Below, in pieces: positions 36,775 through 45,290 of a stretch of 64,000 nucleotides of DNA. A model generated the notes under the pieces. The model worked only from the letters and a program-made list of their open reading frames with translations, was not told where the DNA came from and did no database searches. Source of the DNA: Rhizobium sp. P40RR-XXII (lineage in GTDB: Bacteria; Pseudomonadota; Alphaproteobacteria; Rhizobiales; Rhizobiaceae); contig NZ_JABAII010000005.1 of NCBI RefSeq assembly GCF_012641405.1, positions 1 through 64,000 on the forward strand, given 5' to 3'. The first letter of the stretch is position 1. Every line of letters starts with the position of its first letter. The position numbers were made by a program, and so were the translations under genes.

Positions 36775-38179
36775 AATCGACCTGAATGCAATCGGGCGGG
36801 GACTTGTCGTAGCGCCTGCTGGCTGTGGGAAGACGCAACTCATTACGGACGCGCTTGCGCGGCATAGCGGCGCGAAACCGGTTTTGGTGTTGACGCACAC
36901 GAATGCCGGTGTTGCAGCCCTGCGTGGGCGGCTCGAAAAGGTCGGAGTGAAACCCAGCTCTTATCGAGCAGCCACGTTGGATGGTTTTGCCATCCGACTG
37001 ATTTCAATATTTCCGCAGCGCGCGGGCCACGATCTGCGGATCATAACCGGTGCCCGGCCGAATTATGAGGCCATCCGAGATGCAGCGGCACGGCTCGTCG
37101 CAGCCGGGCACGTGCACGACATCCTGGCCGCCAGCTACGAAAGGCTGTTCGTCGACGAGTACCAGGACTGCTCGATCCGGCAGCACGTGCTCGTGACGTG
37201 GCTCGCCCAGAGCCTGCCAACGGCGATCGTCGGAGACCCTTTCCAATCCATCTTCGGCTTCGGGGCCGACCGTCTAGCGGACTGGAATTCAGAGGTTCTG
37301 GCGTTCTTTCCGGTGGTGGGGGAACTCACTACTCCATGGCGGTGGAACAATGCCGGAGCCGCCGAATTGGGGAGTTGGTTGCTCTCTCTCCGACCCCAGC
37401 TCGCTAGCGGCACGCCGATCGATCTGCGAATGGCACCCGCTGCAGTTCAGTGGATTGAGCTCGATGGTCGGCGCGATGATGCGCTTCGTCTCGCGGCCGC
37501 CGGCGTACAAGTCCCGAGCGACGCAAAGGTGCTGATTATCGGCGACAGCACCGACCCGACCGGGCAGCGCCGGTTCGCACGTCAGGTCGACGGTGCCGTC
37601 ACTGTAGAAGCCGTAGACTTGCGCGACCTCACGGAGTTTGGAGCTACGCTTGATCTCAGCCGCCCGGAAGCGCTGGCCGTGGCTGCTGGATTTGCTGAAA
37701 ACCTGATGAGCAATTTTTCAGCCGATGACCTTGTGCGGTCGATCGCTGCCGCCCGGGCGGGCAGTCTTGGCCGTGGCTTGTCCGACATGGAACAGGCGGC
37801 CGTTGTGTTCGAGCAGGAGCGAACGCTGAGCGCGGTTGCAGACCTTTTGGTGTCTATCAACAGGGCGGGCGGGGTGCGGTGTTATCGTCCGGCGGTGCTT
37901 GCCGCAGTACAGCGCGCCCTGCAGCTCGCCGCCTCCCCAGGGGGACCATCCTTCCGGGAGGCGACCGTTGCGATCCGCGAGCAGTCGCGGTTGGTTGGGC
38001 GGCCGCTTGCCCGACGCTCGGTCGGCAGCACCTTGCTACTCAAGGGCCTTGAAGCCGATGTCTCCGTTGTTCTTAACGCTGGTGCCCTCAACGCTCGAAA
38101 CCTCTATGTCGCGATGACGCGTGGATCTAGCCGGGTGACCGTTTGCTCCTCTTCCCCGATACTCAATCCTGTCTGGTGA
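36761..38179 (+). CDS. gajB: Gabija-like UvrD-type helicase (GajB-type)
   Basis: A superfamily 1 helicase of 472 residues. Motif I is APAGCGKT, motif II LFVDEYQDCS, motif III IVGDPFQSIFGF, and motif VI YVAMTRGSSRVTV. The length fits GajB (about 490). In Gabija, GajB surrounds the GajA tetramer and is activated by DNA ends. I chose ATG 36761, inside the last codons of gajA, over ATG 36737 because it places the conserved region correctly. It converges with the AddA-like gene, the stops being only about 10 bases apart. Confidence 0.85.
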   Translation: MAAGEIDLNAIGRGLVVAPAGCGKTQLITDALARHSGAKPVLVLTHTNAGVAALRGRLEKVGVKPSSYRAATLDGFAIRLISIFPQRAGHDLRIITGARPNYEAIRDAAARLVAAGHVHDILAASYERLFVDEYQDCSIRQHVLVTWLAQSLPTAIVGDPFQSIFGFGADRLADWNSEVLAFFPVVGELTTPWRWNNAGAAELGSWLLSLRPQLASGTPIDLRMAPAAVQWIELDGRRDDALRLAAAGVQVPSDAKVLIIGDSTDPTGQRRFARQVDGAVTVEAVDLRDLTEFGATLDLSRPEALAVAAGFAENLMSNFSADDLVRSIAAARAGSLGRGLSDMEQAAVVFEQERTLSAVADLLVSINRAGGVRCYRPAVLAAVQRALQLAASPGGPSFREATVAIREQSRLVGRPLARRSVGSTLLLKGLEADVSVVLNAGALNARNLYVAMTRGSSRVTVCSSSPILNPVW

Positions 38180-38188
38180 TCAGGGGAC

Positions 38189-41100
38189 TCATGGTTCGAC
38201 CCAGGAGACATGGCCAGCTGACATGTAAACGACGGCCCCGCGTTCAGCGCCGGTCACGCTCAGATAGTCACGGAGCTGTGCCGCGTGTGCACCCTGCGCA
38301 GTCGCATCCGGATTCACATCCGATTTCCAGTCTATGACCAGGGCGATGCGATCACCGTCGATCCAGGCGGCATCCGCGCGGCCGGCCAGATAGCGTGGCG
38401 GGGCTGCTGCCCATAGCGAAATTTCGGGCACGAGCCGCCCCATGAACGGCTCAAGGTCGGGCATGCGCAATGTCCGCAGTGCTGTTCTCCCCATCTCCTC
38501 GGGATCCGGCCTGCGTTCGTTGGGATCGTCATCCACAACTGCTTGCAGCTGGTCAAGCAGTTGGGCCGCGCGCCGAATGACCTCGTCCTCGCCATCAGAC
38601 AGTTCGCCGTTGAGAAACTCCTCCATAAGCTTGTGAAGAACGTTGCCGCGGAGGGCGCCTGCGCCGACAATCCGCTGGCCGTCGGTCGTAATATCCACAA
38701 CAAAGCTGTCGGTTGTGTCTGCGCTGCGGTCTGGATCGCGCTTGCTTGGGCGATCCCAGAGGATTGACTCCGAGGCGGCATCGATGCGCTCGCGCTCGGC
38801 GAGAAAAATCGCGTCGGTCTGCTCGTTGACGAGGACATCAGCATTGGTCACTTCGGACGCAGGCAGCATGTCCGTTCGAAGCTCACCCAGGCGCTTCTGT
38901 CCCAAATCCATGACCCTGGACCACGAGCGCGACGAGGCTCCTGGCAGATCGGGGATGACGAGCAGATCGCGGGCACGCGTCGTCGCGACATACCACAGCC
39001 GTTCACGCTGCCTCGCTTCACGAAACTCTTCCTCGCTGCGGGCGGCTGCCAAGTCCGGCGGCTCAATGCCGCCGACGATCCAGTGAAGGGTATCGTCTGA
39101 TTGGCGATAGACGAACTGGTCCTGAGGCTTGAAACGAGTTGACGAATTCACCGTGATGACGACAGGCCATTCAAGCCCCTTGGCGCTGTGCATCGTGACA
39201 ATTTCGACCGCGTCTCCAGAGACATCCACCCGTCCCTCAGGGTGGCGGCGTTTTCGCTCCCACCCCCGCTGGAGGTCGAGCGCAAACGCTCGCAAGCCAG
39301 CGACTCCGTAAGGCCTGGCGAGCTCGACAATTGCATCGAGGTTCGCCAGTGCTCGGGCGTTGCGTTGGCCATGACGCGCTGCCATCACCACCCGGAGGTT
39401 CAAGCGTTCGATAGCGTACGCCAGCAATTGCATGGGCGTGAGTTCCGCCGCGAGACGGTGCAGACCCTGGAGTTTGACGAGTACCTCACGAGCGAGGGAG
39501 TGTACAACATCGTCAGCCACCGTCCGCAACTGAAATCGGCGGCGCCCGTCCGCGTCAGGCTTGAGCGCCGCCGTAATGTCGAGCAACTCTTCATCGCTCA
39601 GTCCAACAACAGGGCCGCGCATGAGGGCGCCAAACGCGAGTGTGTCCAGGGGATCGGCCAAGGTTCGGACCAGAGCCAGAAGATCTTGCAATTCCTGCCG
39701 CCGGAAAAGTGCGTTACCAGCCTGAGATGCAACAGAGATCCGGTGTCCTTCAAGGGCGCGCTCGTAACGCCATAAATCGGTATGGGTGGGCGCGAGCAAG
39801 GCAATGTCGCCTGCGCGAAGGCGCCGCTCCGTGCCGTCTGCCCTGGTGATCGTAAGTGCCCCGATCAGGCGTGCGCAAAGCTCGGCCACTGCCTCCGCCT
39901 CCGCCTCGCGCTGCTCCTCTGCGCGGACATCGCGCGGTACGTCGATCGTGAGCTTCGCCGCGGCTGGAAATGGCAGCGGCGGGGGATTAACCGTGGCGGT
40001 CAATGGTACGAAGCCCGGCTGACCCGGCTTAGCAAGAACCTCCTCGAAAGCCTTGTTGACATGTTCGAGCACTTCCGCCCGGGACCGAAAATTGGCCGTA
40101 ACGGCAAGCAGGCAGCCATTTGTTGATTTTGCGATCACCGACTTTGCCACTGCATAAGCTTCGATGTCGGCCCCGCGAAACCGATAGATGGCCTGTTTAG
40201 GATCGCCGACCAGAAACAGCGCGCCGGGCCGAAGCTGAGCCTGTTCCCAGCGGGTGGGAGGCGCGGTTGCCGCGATGAAAAACAGGATCTCGGCCTGCAG
40301 CGGGTCAGTGTCCTGGAATTCATCGACGAGGAGATGCGAGTAGCGCCACGCGAGCCATTCGCGGATTTCCGTATGCTCGCAGACAAGAAGGCGCGCCTGA
40401 AGCAGAAGGTCATCGAAATCCAACACCGCAGCATCACGCTTGCGGAGGTCATACGCGTCGATCACTTCGCTCAAGGCTGCAGCAAGTTCGTGCACAAGCC
40501 TCTGGGCAATCGACCCGATCATGGTTCGATATGCCGCGGTTACCTGCTCGTAGCGGGCGGACGCTTCGTCACCGCGACGCTTGCCCTCGGCGGCTCCGAG
40601 GACACTCTTCCAGGCGGCCATTCTGCGATAGGGCTGTAGATCGATGGACCGCGGCAACATCGCTTCGATGCGTGGAGGCTGCGTCAAGCGCCAAAGCTCT
40701 GGGAAAGCGGTATTCGCCAGGGTCTCGTTATAGAATGCCGCGAGATGCTCCAGGTCATTGATCAAATCCGCTGTGCCAGCCTCGGCTGGACCGGCGGCGT
40801 GCCAGCGGGAAAACGCCACGACGGCTTCGTTGAATGTCCGGTCCGGCCGGGATGAAAAATCAGATGCAGGAGCGCTCGCGGTACGATGGTCGCGGCGCAA
40901 TATGGCAAGCTCGCGAACGCGCTCGACAACGCCAAGCGGGTCGTCCTTGGCCAGAGTAGCGATCGCTCCATCTTCGTCGGCGCTGTCCGCCAGTTTGTCC
41001 TTCAGCCACTCGGCGAGCACTTCGTCGAAGAGGGCCTCGGCGACTGTCGCATCAACCACTCTGGATCCGGGATCCAGACCCGCGGCGAGCCCGTGCGAGC

Positions 41101-41467
41101 GGATGATGCCTTGGCAGAAGCCGTGGATCGTCGTCGCCGTGATCTCATCGAGTTGCGGAGCCGCGGCCTCGAGACGAGCAAGCGCATCCGCGTCTAGCGG
41201 CTGAGTAAGTATTTTCGCAAGCGCCGGCGGGATCTTTCCGGCCCGGAGCTCCGCAATCGTCCAACGAATTCGCGCTTCAAGCTCGCTTGCCGCTGGTTCG
41301 GTGAAGGTGATCGCGGCGATCTTGGAGGGTTCAATCCCGCTCGCTATCATCATCGCAACACGGGCAGCCATCAAGGACGTCTTGCCGGTGCCAGCGGCTG
41401 CCTCGACCAGGATGTTGGATTTGAAGTCTGTCAACGCGCGTCTACGAGCATCTAGGTCAGCGGTCAC
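38189..41467 (-). CDS. AddA-like helicase-nuclease
   Basis: A UvrD-type helicase with a C-terminal RecB-family nuclease, about 1092 residues. Walker A is EAAAGTGKTS near the N-terminus, motif II LLVDEFQDTDPLQ, then LVGDPKQAIYRFRGAD; the nuclease motif LVIDWKSD lies near the C-terminus. AddA and AddB together process double-strand ends. The preferred start is GTG 41467: GGAG lies 6 bases upstream and the GTGA overlaps the AddB-like stop; the TTG at 41479 has no ribosome site. Rhizobia have a housekeeping addAB elsewhere. This copy, inside a defence island and coupled to a HEPN gene, is probably an accessory paralogue with an immune role. That role is inferred. Confidence 0.82.
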   Translation of the reverse strand: MTADLDARRRALTDFKSNILVEAAAGTGKTSLMAARVAMMIASGIEPSKIAAITFTEPAASELEARIRWTIAELRAGKIPPALAKILTQPLDADALARLEAAAPQLDEITATTIHGFCQGIIRSHGLAAGLDPGSRVVDATVAEALFDEVLAEWLKDKLADSADEDGAIATLAKDDPLGVVERVRELAILRRDHRTASAPASDFSSRPDRTFNEAVVAFSRWHAAGPAEAGTADLINDLEHLAAFYNETLANTAFPELWRLTQPPRIEAMLPRSIDLQPYRRMAAWKSVLGAAEGKRRGDEASARYEQVTAAYRTMIGSIAQRLVHELAAALSEVIDAYDLRKRDAAVLDFDDLLLQARLLVCEHTEIREWLAWRYSHLLVDEFQDTDPLQAEILFFIAATAPPTRWEQAQLRPGALFLVGDPKQAIYRFRGADIEAYAVAKSVIAKSTNGCLLAVTANFRSRAEVLEHVNKAFEEVLAKPGQPGFVPLTATVNPPPLPFPAAAKLTIDVPRDVRAEEQREAEAEAVAELCARLIGALTITRADGTERRLRAGDIALLAPTHTDLWRYERALEGHRISVASQAGNALFRRQELQDLLALVRTLADPLDTLAFGALMRGPVVGLSDEELLDITAALKPDADGRRRFQLRTVADDVVHSLAREVLVKLQGLHRLAAELTPMQLLAYAIERLNLRVVMAARHGQRNARALANLDAIVELARPYGVAGLRAFALDLQRGWERKRRHPEGRVDVSGDAVEIVTMHSAKGLEWPVVITVNSSTRFKPQDQFVYRQSDDTLHWIVGGIEPPDLAAARSEEEFREARQRERLWYVATTRARDLLVIPDLPGASSRSWSRVMDLGQKRLGELRTDMLPASEVTNADVLVNEQTDAIFLAERERIDAASESILWDRPSKRDPDRSADTTDSFVVDITTDGQRIVGAGALRGNVLHKLMEEFLNGELSDGEDEVIRRAAQLLDQLQAVVDDDPNERRPDPEEMGRTALRTLRMPDLEPFMGRLVPEISLWAAAPPRYLAGRADAAWIDGDRIALVIDWKSDVNPDATAQGAHAAQLRDYLSVTGAERGAVVYMSAGHVSWVEP

Positions 41468-44070
41468 GGGCTGCTCCAAAGCTTTGATAGCGGGCTATTC
41501 ACCTGCGCGAAGGGACGTTGCTTGGTACGACGGTAGACTTCTAGGTCGGATGGAAGCGCGATCGAAATCGGGTCAAAAAACTCTGGTTGGGGACCCGGCG
41601 CAATCTGCCCGGTCTTCTGAAGTTCGACACCAGCGGCTGTGAAGGTGATCGCTTCCTCAATTGCAGCTACGAGTTCGTCGTGGACCAAGCTCAAAGTGCG
41701 GGCGGGCTCATGTCTGAGATAGGTCAGCCGAGACTCGACGTTCCGAACCTCCGGCAGCAACGATCTGGCGGCCAGGGCATAGAAAACGCGTTGGAGCTCT
41801 GTTCCTCGATTGAAAACGATAGTCCTCTTCCGCTCGGGCGCCGCACCTGCCTTGTAGTCGGTTATGATAGCCGTACCTCGAGACCCGTCCTCGTCGAGCC
41901 GATCGATTCTGCCGCGAAATGCAACACCGGTCGCTCCCACAGAGACGGGCGAAAGCGTCGTCCAAGGATGAGGCTCGGCGATGGGCTCGCCGAATGTAAG
42001 TTCGGTCCAACTCGTGCCACGAGGTTCTCCTAGAGCATCCCTCAACCCGCGGGATGCGCGTTCGCGGGCCACTGTCATGGTATGGCGCCATAGCAGACCC
42101 GGTGGGACAGCACGTTCGATTGGCCACGCATCGCCCAATCGCCTGGCTTCATCCGCTAGACCGATCTCGATCTCATCGGTATTCCTCGGCGCACCGTTGC
42201 GGAGAACGCCTCCAATGAGGGCGTGGACGAGTTCTCCAAACGCGCGATGGTCAAGCGCCAGCGGCTGGGGGTCCAGATTGGGCTCACGCCAGTGAAGCGC
42301 GTACTCCCAGACAAACCCGAGCGGATTGCAAAGGAGGCGATTTATGGACGTCGTGGATTGCACCTCCGCGAGTGCATCCAGGATCAAAGGATGATTGGCC
42401 CGAACCAGCCCGTCGTGCATGGTATGCCGCTCGCTGTCCTGCCAAGCCCGCCAACAGGCGCGGCTGGACCGAACCTGCCGTTGCTTGCCTGCATCGGGAG
42501 GTCTTGCATACAGGCGATCGCTTTCGCTGAAGGCATGCCTAGGGATGCCGCTCCGGCTCACGATCCGCTCCTGATCGCGGCGCCATAGCGTGCTCGCGGC
42601 TTGCAGCGCACCCGTCGCACTTCTGTGTCCGCGTGAGAGCGCATAACCGTCAGACTGACTTACGATGAGGTTGTGCATCCTTCGGTCCTCGTCGGCTATA
42701 TCAGCTGACGGAAGCCTAATCTTCCCGAGTAGATGCTGCGGCAGCAACGGATCTTCGATCGCCTGGCGCGGCCAGGCGTTTGCTTCGAGGCCAAGAAGCC
42801 GGACATGCTTGCGAGAGGCGCCGGCTAGATGACGAGCCGGTCCCCACACGACGCTGCTGCCAGGCTCTTTTCCGTCATCGACCCGGAGTGCCTGGAGCGA
42901 GAGCTCCACTGCTTGAGGAGGCGCCATGCGTAGGGCATCCTGCCACAAGGTGAGCGCCGGCCCATGCAACAGAAGTCGTCCCGCTCGATCCGCCTCGAGG
43001 AGCCCGCGAGCGAGAAGCTCGATAACCGGTAACAACGCATTTTCGGCAGCATCTCCATCGGCCCGCTCGGCCCGTGCTTGCCTGAGGGCGTGTCGCCAGT
43101 GCTGCCCGGTCGAGAGAGCAGCGCTTCGCCTTAAACCCTTGGCCCAGTCGAGAGGGATATTCTGACGAGCTGGAGAAACCCGGGCGAACAAGAGGCGCAC
43201 GCGTTCTTGCGAGAGGCCCCTCAGTAGAACATCAGCCAACGCGGCACAGCTCTGTCCCTCGCGTGTCGCCAAGGCGGGGACGCCATGGCTAAAATGCAGT
43301 GGAAGCCCAGCCTCGCGCGCAAGCACCAAAAACGTATCGTCCCACGTATTCGGCGAAGTGGCCGTGATCGCGATTTCACTCGGAGATATGCCGTCCTCCG
43401 CAATGAGCGCCCGCGCCCAGCGCAGCGCCTCTCGCACCTCGCTTCGCGGATCGGCGCAGAGATCGGCGGCGGTGATCTGGCTGCGGCCGGCCGGCAAAGC
43501 TTCCACCGTTCCCGCGAACCAGTTCCGCTGGCAATGAGCCGGAGCGACCCATCGCACTGGAACAACATCGCAGAGCTGTACAATGAGCTGGCGCCAGATG
43601 GGCTTGATGTCGGGGATCTCTTGAAGCGTGACGGAACCCAAGAGTTTTGGAGCGTGGTGCAGGCGCTTCAGTGCCGCTTCAACGAGGTCTGGCGGGGCAA
43701 GTGTACCCGCAGGCAATGCCTCTCTCACACGCCGTTCCAGCATAGTGAAGTCACGAAGGCGGGGGTTATCCGCAATTTCAGTTAGGATGCCGGCGTCCCA
43801 CCAGCTTCGGAGTGAGGTGAGTACAGCAGATGGCATTCCGGGCAGGTCGGAGACCTGTCCGATGTCGTCGTACATCCCAGCGGCAAGACCCGCTCGTATC
43901 GCGGGATACAAGTTTTCTCGTGAAGCTGGAGCTATGAAGCCGCCCGCGAGCCGAGCAGCTAGAAGGGGAAGCGTTAGTATCTGGCGCCCGATCGCGCCTT
44001 CGCGCGCAGCAGCGAGCCGTTGCATCCGCAATGAAAGGGGGCCATCGACGATCACGGTATGAATGGACAT
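41464..44070 (-). CDS. AddB-like nuclease subunit
   Basis: An 868-residue AddB homologue. The N-terminus (MSIHTVIVDGPLSLRMQRL, ILTLPLLAARLAGGF) corresponds to the helicase-like domain but lacks a Walker A motif. The C-terminal RecB-type nuclease has FRGRIDRLDEDG and IITDYKAG (catalytic D and DxK). The cysteine cluster that holds an iron-sulphur site in many AddB/AdnB proteins is missing: the last 60 residues contain no cysteine. I chose ATG 44070, which has GGCGGAG upstream, over the longer frame to 44223. It lies 73 bases after the HEPN gene and overlaps the AddA-like start by GTGA. Confidence 0.8.
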   Translation of the reverse strand: MSIHTVIVDGPLSLRMQRLAAAREGAIGRQILTLPLLAARLAGGFIAPASRENLYPAIRAGLAAGMYDDIGQVSDLPGMPSAVLTSLRSWWDAGILTEIADNPRLRDFTMLERRVREALPAGTLAPPDLVEAALKRLHHAPKLLGSVTLQEIPDIKPIWRQLIVQLCDVVPVRWVAPAHCQRNWFAGTVEALPAGRSQITAADLCADPRSEVREALRWARALIAEDGISPSEIAITATSPNTWDDTFLVLAREAGLPLHFSHGVPALATREGQSCAALADVLLRGLSQERVRLLFARVSPARQNIPLDWAKGLRRSAALSTGQHWRHALRQARAERADGDAAENALLPVIELLARGLLEADRAGRLLLHGPALTLWQDALRMAPPQAVELSLQALRVDDGKEPGSSVVWGPARHLAGASRKHVRLLGLEANAWPRQAIEDPLLPQHLLGKIRLPSADIADEDRRMHNLIVSQSDGYALSRGHRSATGALQAASTLWRRDQERIVSRSGIPRHAFSESDRLYARPPDAGKQRQVRSSRACWRAWQDSERHTMHDGLVRANHPLILDALAEVQSTTSINRLLCNPLGFVWEYALHWREPNLDPQPLALDHRAFGELVHALIGGVLRNGAPRNTDEIEIGLADEARRLGDAWPIERAVPPGLLWRHTMTVARERASRGLRDALGEPRGTSWTELTFGEPIAEPHPWTTLSPVSVGATGVAFRGRIDRLDEDGSRGTAIITDYKAGAAPERKRTIVFNRGTELQRVFYALAARSLLPEVRNVESRLTYLRHEPARTLSLVHDELVAAIEEAITFTAAGVELQKTGQIAPGPQPEFFDPISIALPSDLEVYRRTKQRPFAQVNSPLSKLWSSP

Positions 44071-44143
44071 TTCTCCGCCCCCACATCTTGGCCTCGCGCA
44101 GTCACCTATCCCGGAGTTTGCCATGCAGGCACCCAACAATGCC

Positions 44144-45013
44144 TCACCCGTTTGTGCGCCGCCGGACAAACAATCCCTCAAGGTGGGCGACCATGTTTTC
44201 AAGGGCGCTACCCAGCTTATCAAGATCTACTTTACTTATTGTACGCTCTCGACCGTCGTGATCGCGACCGTAACGGTGGACGCAATCATGCCGTACAGGA
44301 ACGAACTCCATAAGTACTTTTTTCGTCGCTTCATCGGGAAATATCGTAGAGCCGAGCGCACTTCGATAATATTGATCGATCTTCACGAAGTTGTGGTACA
44401 TCAGCTCGCGCAAGCGCGTGTGCACCCAGTCGCGAAAAGCATGTGCATTTGATGCAAGCTCAACGACACTAATCTTTTCGCCGGCCCATTCCTTGTTGCC
44501 GATAACGAGTGCTGCCAAGGATTTGGGATTGTCGAGCAGCAGGCGGATCAGGCGGTCGCTAAGATACGCCTCGATCGCGGAAAAGTATTGGACCAGCAAC
44601 ATGCGGTTCAGCGCAGCAACCGATCCATGGCCTCCGCTCTCCACCTCGCCGGCAATAAAGTCGATGTCGTAGGTCGCAAACTTGAAGATCTGCCCAGGGT
44701 CATTTGGCAGGTTTTCGCGCTGATAGGCTTCAGTATCCCATTCGTCATCTGGACTCGTAGTCGGATCATCGATCACGCTGACCGCCGTGGTTTCATCCTG
44801 CAGCCCTGCTACCAGGCCTGAACCCGTATTCCTGACATGAACTTGAAACCGACGATCGCACTTGCTGCAAACTATGGCTTGGTAGACAGAACCCTGCGTT
44901 TCGGACCCGTGATCAGCCATGAGGTCGTAGGGCGGCGCTTCTTTCAGAATTTCCTGAATTGTAGCCCCACATCCGGGGCACAAGAGCTTTAACGATGGTG
45001 ATCCGGGCTCCAT
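44144..45013 (-). CDS. Zinc-ribbon and HEPN-type domain protein
   Basis: A 289-residue protein with an N-terminal zinc ribbon (C12/C15 in LCPGCG, C49/C52 in CSKC) and a helical C-terminal domain ending in VRHDCVHRYG. R241-x4-H246 is the RNase motif of HEPN domains, many of which cut RNA in toxin-antitoxin, CRISPR and abortive-infection systems; RHxxVH is typical of the RiboL-PSP-HEPN/MAE_28990 groups. The ATG at 45013 has AGAGGAG upstream. It is the first gene of a three-gene operon with the AddB- and AddA-like genes. A damage-sensing or suicidal RNase working with the helicase-nuclease is possible but unproven. Confidence 0.68.
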   Translation of the reverse strand: MEPGSPSLKLLCPGCGATIQEILKEAPPYDLMADHGSETQGSVYQAIVCSKCDRRFQVHVRNTGSGLVAGLQDETTAVSVIDDPTTSPDDEWDTEAYQRENLPNDPGQIFKFATYDIDFIAGEVESGGHGSVAALNRMLLVQYFSAIEAYLSDRLIRLLLDNPKSLAALVIGNKEWAGEKISVVELASNAHAFRDWVHTRLRELMYHNFVKIDQYYRSALGSTIFPDEATKKVLMEFVPVRHDCVHRYGRDHDGRERTISKVDLDKLGSALENMVAHLEGLFVRRRTNG

Positions 45014-45121
45014 TGCTCCTCTTTTCGTCGACCTACGTGCCGGTTCTGCTTTTGAACTAGTTATTGTTGCACCCGCTTTGCCTTCGAGAAAAGGTAGGGC
45101 TCCGAACGCTTGCGGCTAGAG

Positions 45122-45173
45122 TATCCCCACGGCCGCAACCTCCCCTCCCGGTCATCTCCCTCAAGCTCAGCTC
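45122..45173 (-). pseudogene. 3'-end remnant of a DUF1612-type gene
   Basis: On the minus strand these 52 bases encode [11 protein letters not shown] and, after a one-base slip, RLRPWG. This mirrors the last residues of the intact DUF1612 protein at 51567-52697 ([19 protein letters not shown]). Identity at the DNA level is about 75%, too low for a recent duplication. It marks the old edge of an insertion downstream of a DUF1612 gene. Bases 45174-45290 hold nothing recognisable. Confidence 0.66.
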
Positions 45174-45290
45174 AGAGGTTGACATAGGCATACCGTCATT
45201 ATCGGAGATAACTGACGTTAACCCGTTCACTTTATTTATGTCTCCTGTTGGCGGATAATTGCCGTTCTAGAAGACCAGCCTAACGAACGG

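Noticed and set aside
45122..45173. Attachment-site direct repeat (attL/attR) with the DUF1612 3' end
   Set aside because: Only about 75% identical with an indel, so not the product of a recent integration; treated as a gene remnant instead.
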